A stretch of DNA of 64,000 bases, taken from assembly GCA_947568835.1 (NCBI GenBank), contig OX387606.1:24913111-24977110 (forward strand), read 5' to 3'. Numbering within the stretch: the first letter of the stretch is position 1; each line of letters begins with the position of its first letter. The notes under the pieces were generated by a model. That model ran no database searches, was not told the origin of the DNA, and saw nothing but the letters and a program-made list of their open reading frames with translations. This DNA is from Protonemura montana (Eukaryota; Arthropoda; Insecta; Plecoptera; Nemouridae). This document shows, piece by piece, positions 59,291-64,000 of this stretch. Made by a program: the position numbers and the translations under genes.

Positions 59291-60063
59291 CTGATGAGAG
59301 GTTTGTCTAGGTGCTAAGGGTTGAAAAAGCACTACGGGTTATTTCTGATGGGAGTTTTTTTTCTAAGCATCCAAGCTGAAAAACGCGGACTTTGCCAATT
59401 TCTGCTCGGACAGCCGTGGACACAGGAGATTTTGACGTGACTACGTGTTAAAGCGCATTATATAGGGAGGCATGTACGGATTTGCTCTCCAAAATGGCAA
59501 ATGTGTAACAAGCCCTACAGCCTACAGGAAACAAAGTACAGAATGCGACTTATTATCATTCAATAGTTCAGACAATTCTCTAAAAGTATTTTTTTTTTAT
59601 TTTTGATAAACTAAATATTGGAGGCGTTAGAGGAGGCGGCGTTTTTAGCACTCGTCATTACACTAATGCAAAATAAAATATATATATCGCAAGATGACAC
59701 TTCCATCCCAATCTGTAAAATCCTTCAGCTTGTAAATTAGATATGAAAACACAACTCAAATAAAGAGAGATGTAAAACTTGCATGTGAAGTTTGGTCAGT
59801 ACTGTAGTTGACCTACGTGGCTACGCGGTAGTTGAACGTAGTCAAGCTTTAATATCGGCCGTATCAATAAGATACAGCTGCACCAGGTGTTTTTTTACAG
59901 TCCAAATGCAATTATTAAATCTTCCGAATCGATGGTAAAACATAATTGAAGGGTAAATGCCCCTTTAAATACGGAGGTACTAACCCTAACATAATTTTAT
60001 GGGTAAAAACAAAAAAAATTAACTCTATTTTTCTTATAATATCTACAAAATTTAACTTCTTTT

Positions 60064-60590
60064 TCATCTTTCTAACAGATACCATTTTTTTTTAGGTTTT
60101 TTTTTGGGTAAGCTACCCCCTAATATGTAAAGAAGGTTTAATTTGTGCAGGTGAATTTCACGATTAAACTGAATCAAACGCCTTGGGAAAGTCATGATAT
60201 ATTCAAGTGGTAGATTTTCATGTTCTAGCGCACTTGCCGCGTACGCACCCGTGTTGCCGGTCATTTGCAATTTTACCTCGGAATTATTTGGAATTCGGTC
60301 CCAAAACTTTTCTAGTATCTATCTGTGCTAGTATACCAAAATTTGGGCAATTGGTCGATAATCAGCATACATTTGTCCTGTCTCCGGATTGAAAGCGCGA
60401 TCACTTTAGACTTTTTTATAGCACTTGGGAAGAATCTTTGGGTAAATAAGCTTTTGATAAAGTATATCAAGGGCTCATGTAGATTTATTCCTACTCGCTT
60501 TAAAAGATTACATGGAATTTCATCACAAACAGATGATATTTTGTTACTTATTTCTTCAATTATTTTAACCAATGTAACCAATGTCTGCGA
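60064..60590 (-). pseudogene. LINE reverse transcriptase fragment, frameshifted
   Basis: Pieces in shifting frames: CDEIPCNLLKRVG...PLIYFIKSLFTQRFFPSAIKKSKVIAL-type RT segments, a YRPI motif at about 60355, DFPKAFDSV (RT motif A region) at about 60180 and REIHLHKLNLL. Order and spacing fit a non-LTR RT of Jockey/CR1 type. Several indels and stops show that it is dead. Confidence 0.7.
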
Positions 60591-60905
60591 TCGAAGAGGG
60601 ATGGGAGATTCCAGATCGCGACCAAGAGGTTAAGCTTAGAGAGAATCTGTGTGGTCTGGTATTACACTACTTTTTAACTCCGAGTTAAGCTTCCAACTCT
60701 CAGAATCAGCTGATTTAAACTGCTTGTGATTGATTGTTGCTATGACAATTGATTTATCTCCAACAAAACCCACTCTCGAGGCGCTATTTCTTCAAAACTC
60801 CAAAGCAAATTGCGACATCGGGTGTGATCGCTTGAAAACGGGAACTTTTCAACTCTGTCCAGGAAACCAATGATCACACAAAATAAATGCCATATCAAGA
60901 ATATT

Positions 60906-60911
60906 TTTATT
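60906..60911 (-). terminator. Possible poly(A) signal of the Ala-rich gene
   Basis: AATAAA on the minus strand, about 140 bp after the stop codon at 61050. Confidence 0.4.
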
Positions 60912-61049
60912 TTGATCCATACCAGCTTTGAAACACATTAACCTCAAAAAAGACTAAATTTACTTACAATTATAAACCAAATTCATGTCATTTCTTAAAT
61001 TCCAATTTCAACAATAGAACTCTGGATGTGCAAGAGGATTGCTTCAGAT

Positions 61050-62810
61050 TTATTTGCCGAGACTCAATCGAGGCACGCGAACATTGACCCCCGCGCTACC
61101 TCCGCCTCCAAGACTGTTCAGAAGCCCAGCAGTTTTGTCAACCATTCCTTTGCCAGCATCTAGAACCGCTTTGCCAGCAGCAATACCTGCATTGGCAGGC
61201 GCCATGACCATATCCCCAAGACCGGCAGTATTGGCAGAACCACTAATGGCAAAACCACTGTCAGAACCGCTGTCAGAACTGCTGTCAGAATCGCTGGTGG
61301 CCACATCGTTGTTGTCCGTAGAATCAGCGCCAGCATTGACCGATCCATCGACTGAAACTCCGCCATTCTGTGCTGAGCTCGCGGCGTTTTCAGCGGCATT
61401 CTTAGCTGAAGAGACAGCATCCAGTCCTTGGTTGATTGCGCCATCGGCAAGATCCTTGCCAGTGCTAATTGCACCACCGGCAAGATCAAAGCCGCTGTTA
61501 ATTGCATTTTCAGCGGCATCCTTGGCTGAAGAGACAGCACCTAGTCCCTGGCTAATTGCACCATCAAGAGCATTTTTACCGTTGTTAATTGCATTTTCGG
61601 CAGAAGCCTTGGCATTGCCAATTGCATTTTCAGCGGCATCCTTGGCTGAAGAGACAGCACCGAGTCCCTGGCTAATTGCGCCATCAAGAGCACCTTTACC
61701 ACTGCCAATTGCATTTTGAGCAGCATCTTTGACAACTTCAATGTCGGACTGACCACGGCTAATGACGTCTTGAGCCACCTGCAGACCAGAGTTGGCCAAT
61801 CCCAAGCCTGCGTTAGCGGCGTCTGCAGCCATGCCTACACCAGCACTGACAGCTTTTAGAGCGAGGTTTTTCTTTAAAGTCGCCAAGTTCTTAGCTGCAC
61901 TGGCGGCGTTTCCAGCGAGTTTCAAGCCAGCGTTTGCTCCTGCTGCTATTGCGTCGATTCCCTTTTCGGCCATCGCTCCCTTCATGGCTAGGTCAGCGTT
62001 GACTGCAGCTTTGGCGGCATCTAAGGCCGTGGAGACAGCTGATTGTGCAGCACCGATGCCGTCTGTGACCCTTGCCTTGGCTGCATCGGCGGCACCGTTC
62101 ACCAGGGATTGGCCAAGTCCTCCCGAACCTCCCAATCCTCCCAATCCTCCCATGCCAATCGATCCTCCCAAGCCTCCCGATCCTGATCCCGAGGTAGATG
62201 CAGAACCTCCAGCACTGCCCGATACGGACAATCCCAGGGGGGAAGCGTGCAGTACCTTAACGGGGAAAGAAATTGCAAATTAAATATGTTACAAGAAAGC
62301 AATGACTTGAGTTTAGCTTGCTAAAATGTTACTACAATGCCACTGTAATTACTGCAGATTGCAGAAAAGCTGATGACATCGAGGTGTTTTGCAGCAAAGT
62401 ATAATTTACAGGAGTACACTTGCCCCTTCGGTTTTGAATTCCGAGTAGGTAAGAGTGAAGAAAAAGATCTACATGAAAATAACAGTCAATGCTAACTAAA
62501 AAACAATTGTCAAACTGATAAATGAATTTAATCAATTTGTGACAGCTGGAAATTGCTTTGCCTAAGGCACATTTGATGCACAAAGTGAAAACAATATTTT
62601 ATATCAACTCAGCTGATTAGTTGACATCTCTTGTCGTCCATTCATTCTTCTTCTCAAGTTACAAAGTATCATTATATTATTATCATTATATCACCTTACC
62701 ACCGTTACTTAATCGTACAATTTTGAGAGAAAAGATTAAATTCAATTCAAACTAAGAAATCTTACTTGTACAATCGCTGCAGCGACCAGCAGAGCTGTTT
62801 TAAAAAACAT
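61050..62810 (-). CDS. Secreted Ala/Gly-rich helical repeat protein
   Basis: Exon 1 62766-62810 encodes MFFKTALLVAAAIVQ before CAA|GTAAG. Exon 2 61050-62255 begins VLHASPLGLSVSG after GTTAAG| in phase 0. Total 416 residues. Order: signal peptide; Ser/Gly-rich start; GGLGQSLVNGAA, as in the paralogue; a long Ala-rich region with repeats of the type ALDGAISQGLGAVSSAKDAA followed by ENAI (about 45 residues, three imperfect copies), helical and LEA-like in look; Ser/Asp stretch (TSDSDSSSDSGSDSG); end MAPANAG...LLNSLGGGGS...RLSLGK. It lacks cysteines and transmembrane segments beyond the signal. Exon plan, the V-[IL]-H mature start and the C-terminal block tie it to the gene at 53636-57065. Role unknown; a secreted structural or coating protein is the simplest inference. 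Confidence 0.85.
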
Positions 62811-62896
62811 CTCAGATATTGTGTTGGTGATTCGAAGCCGGGAAAGGAACAGAAACTCGCTGATGGTCTGTGTGCCTTAGTTTGGGATTGTCGATC

Positions 62897-62905
62897 ATTT
62901 ATATA
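62897..62905 (-). promoter_or_regulatory. TATA box of the Ala-rich gene
   Basis: TATATAAAT on the minus strand, 87 bp upstream of the ATG; implies a 5' UTR of about 60 bp. Confidence 0.55.
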
Positions 62906-63267
62906 CCGTTATCCATTGCACAATATTCATCTAATAGTTCAATTATCCGAGCCATTTTTGCAGCGTTTGCAGGTTAAACTGCACCCTTGTCAATAATTTA
63001 ATGCACAATTATATTTACTGTCCTCGTTAACTTTGTGAGAATAAATATATTATTTTATGTGAGTAATCTGTAGCAATTAACTAAATTCACAAAGTGTTTC
63101 CTAATGATATACATTGCACAATCTTGATTAGTTTAAACAATTAGCTGCAATCATTAACTGAATATTAAAAATATAACAGCGGAAACAACTGGCAACTTAC
63201 ACTTTTTACTTTTCTAATAACTGATGCAACATGCAGAGTTTTCACCTATGTCAACACTTGTCAAAGT

Positions 63268-63276
63268 CTATATATG
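63268..63276 (+). promoter_or_regulatory. TATA box of the divergent secreted-protein gene
   Basis: CTATATATG, 74 bp upstream of the ATG at 63350; implies a 5' UTR of about 50 bp. It lies about 360 bp from the opposing TATA box of the Ala-rich gene. Confidence 0.55.
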
Positions 63277-63349
63277 AAATCAACACTAACAACCACAATC
63301 ATTTCAAAGTCTTCATTATTCCATTTACTATTTCACAGATTTTGGCAAA

Positions 63350-64000
63350 ATGTCACACAAGTGTATTGTGATTGCTTTAGCAATTATTTTTGCTGTAAAT
63401 GTAAGTAGCTTCGATAAGATGATTGTTTTTAGACTCATGTCTACTTGATCTAAACTTAGCACTAGTTTTAACAAAAACTATTTCAACTGGGTTTTGAATG
63501 CTAAGTGAAGAACAACTAAATTTCCCAACGTTTCGTAACTTGTACCTGTTACTTTATCAAGGGTAAGAGCAGTCCTGACAATTTTCTGATAACAAAATGT
63601 TCCCTGGAACTATCACTTAGCACTTCAAACCAGTGCTGAATTTATTACCAATCTTTCTACAATTTTCTTCCAGGATTCCGTCTCGTCAGCATCGATAAAC
63701 GCCGACGAAATAAGCGATTTTGTACCGCTCCCAACGCGCCTTACATTTCTCGACGACAATTCAATCTCACGAGCCAAACGGCAAGCCGCTTTGGACGTAT
63801 CTGCCGAGGTTGATCCTCCAGCGGTGGCAGCTCCGTTACCAGAAGCTCAACCCGCCACGAAAGCAACGACTGCTTTACCAACCACAACAAAACCAACACC
63901 CGACATCGCGGGGCCTGGCTTCGAAGTGATCGACCTGTTATCGCAAGCTGGAGTCCGGATCGGGCAGCGTTTGAACGCCAGACTTGACAAGCTGCAGTCG
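63350..64000 (+). CDS. Secreted protein, third cluster member (3' partial)
   Basis: Exon 1 63350-63400 encodes MSHKCIVIALAIIFAVN before AAT|GTAAGT. Exon 2 starts at 63674 after TTCCAG| in phase 0 and stays open for 109 codons to the window end. The mature part begins DSVSSASINADEISDFVPLP. A dibasic RAKRQ about 37 residues in could be a furin-type cleavage site, making the start a propeptide. A Pro/Thr/Lys-rich segment (KATTALPTTTKPTP) resembles the mucin-like segment of the QED-repeat protein, and FEVIDLLSQAGVRIGQRLN recalls its C-terminal LGQNVVNRLTSLL. It shares the signal exon/phase-0 intron/TATA plan, so kinship with the other two is likely but not proven. A Penelope-like copy sits in the intron. 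Confidence 0.75.
63419..63596 (-). mobile_element. Penelope-like fragment in intron of cluster gene 3
   Basis: From GATGATTGTTTTTAGACTC to TTTCTGATAACAAAA; covers most of the 273-bp intron. The ribozyme-like core is decayed (TTGATAAAG). Confidence 0.7.

Overview
The window is animal (metazoan) nuclear DNA. Coding information is sparse and split by GT-AG introns. The core promoters are TATA boxes. Much of the sequence consists of tandem arrays and retroelement fragments: SINEs with a 5S-rRNA-derived head, Penelope-like elements, LINE 3' ends and hAT transposons. This mix, with secreted low-complexity proteins and a Reeler protein, suggests a marine invertebrate, perhaps a lophotrochozoan such as a mollusc or annelid relative. 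That taxonomic guess is inference and nothing in the sequence fixes it.

Layout. From about 5.2 to 27.8 kb the minus strand carries three exons of one secreted-protein gene: a signal-peptide exon at 27.7 kb, a sushi-like cysteine exon at 10.2-10.4 kb and another exon at 5.2-5.3 kb. Its splice phases agree and it continues out of the window. Its 17-kb and 5-kb introns are packed with arrays and mobile elements. From 28 to 44 kb I recognise no host gene. This stretch holds a pentameric TGCCW array, an interstitial CCTAA array, SINE and LINE debris, and a nested insertion at 41.0-44.2 kb: a palindromic Penelope-like copy, a 16-bp satellite at its centre and a hAT transposon inside the satellite. 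At 44.7-46.5 kb a complete three-exon Reeler-domain gene lies on the plus strand with a 5S-SINE array in its first intron. The 46.6-53.5 kb stretch is repeats, including a Penelope-like fragment that still encodes the C-terminal end of its protein.

The right end, 53.6-64.0 kb, holds a cluster of secreted, low-complexity protein genes that share one architecture: a TATA box, a 5' UTR of roughly 45-60 bp, a 15-17 codon signal-peptide exon, a phase-0 intron, and one long exon for the mature protein. Two of them (minus strand, 53.6-57.1 and 61.05-62.8 kb) are clear paralogues. They share an Ala/Gly-rich helical N-terminal part and a C-terminal LLNSLGG...GK block. They differ in the middle, where one carries a pentapeptide Gln/Glu/Asp array plus a Thr/Lys/Pro mucin-like segment and the other carries Ala-rich helical repeats. 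The third (plus strand, from 63.35 kb, cut by the window edge) is transcribed divergently from the second. I do not recognise this family. It is the best candidate here for an undescribed protein system, perhaps an extracellular matrix, adhesive or mucus component.

A second theme is that several satellites here grew from segments of mobile elements. The 91-, 36- and 15-bp arrays all come from one 5S-SINE, a 52-bp array comes from a tRNA-like SINE head, and a 16-bp array probably comes from the ribozyme-like centre of a Penelope-like palindrome.
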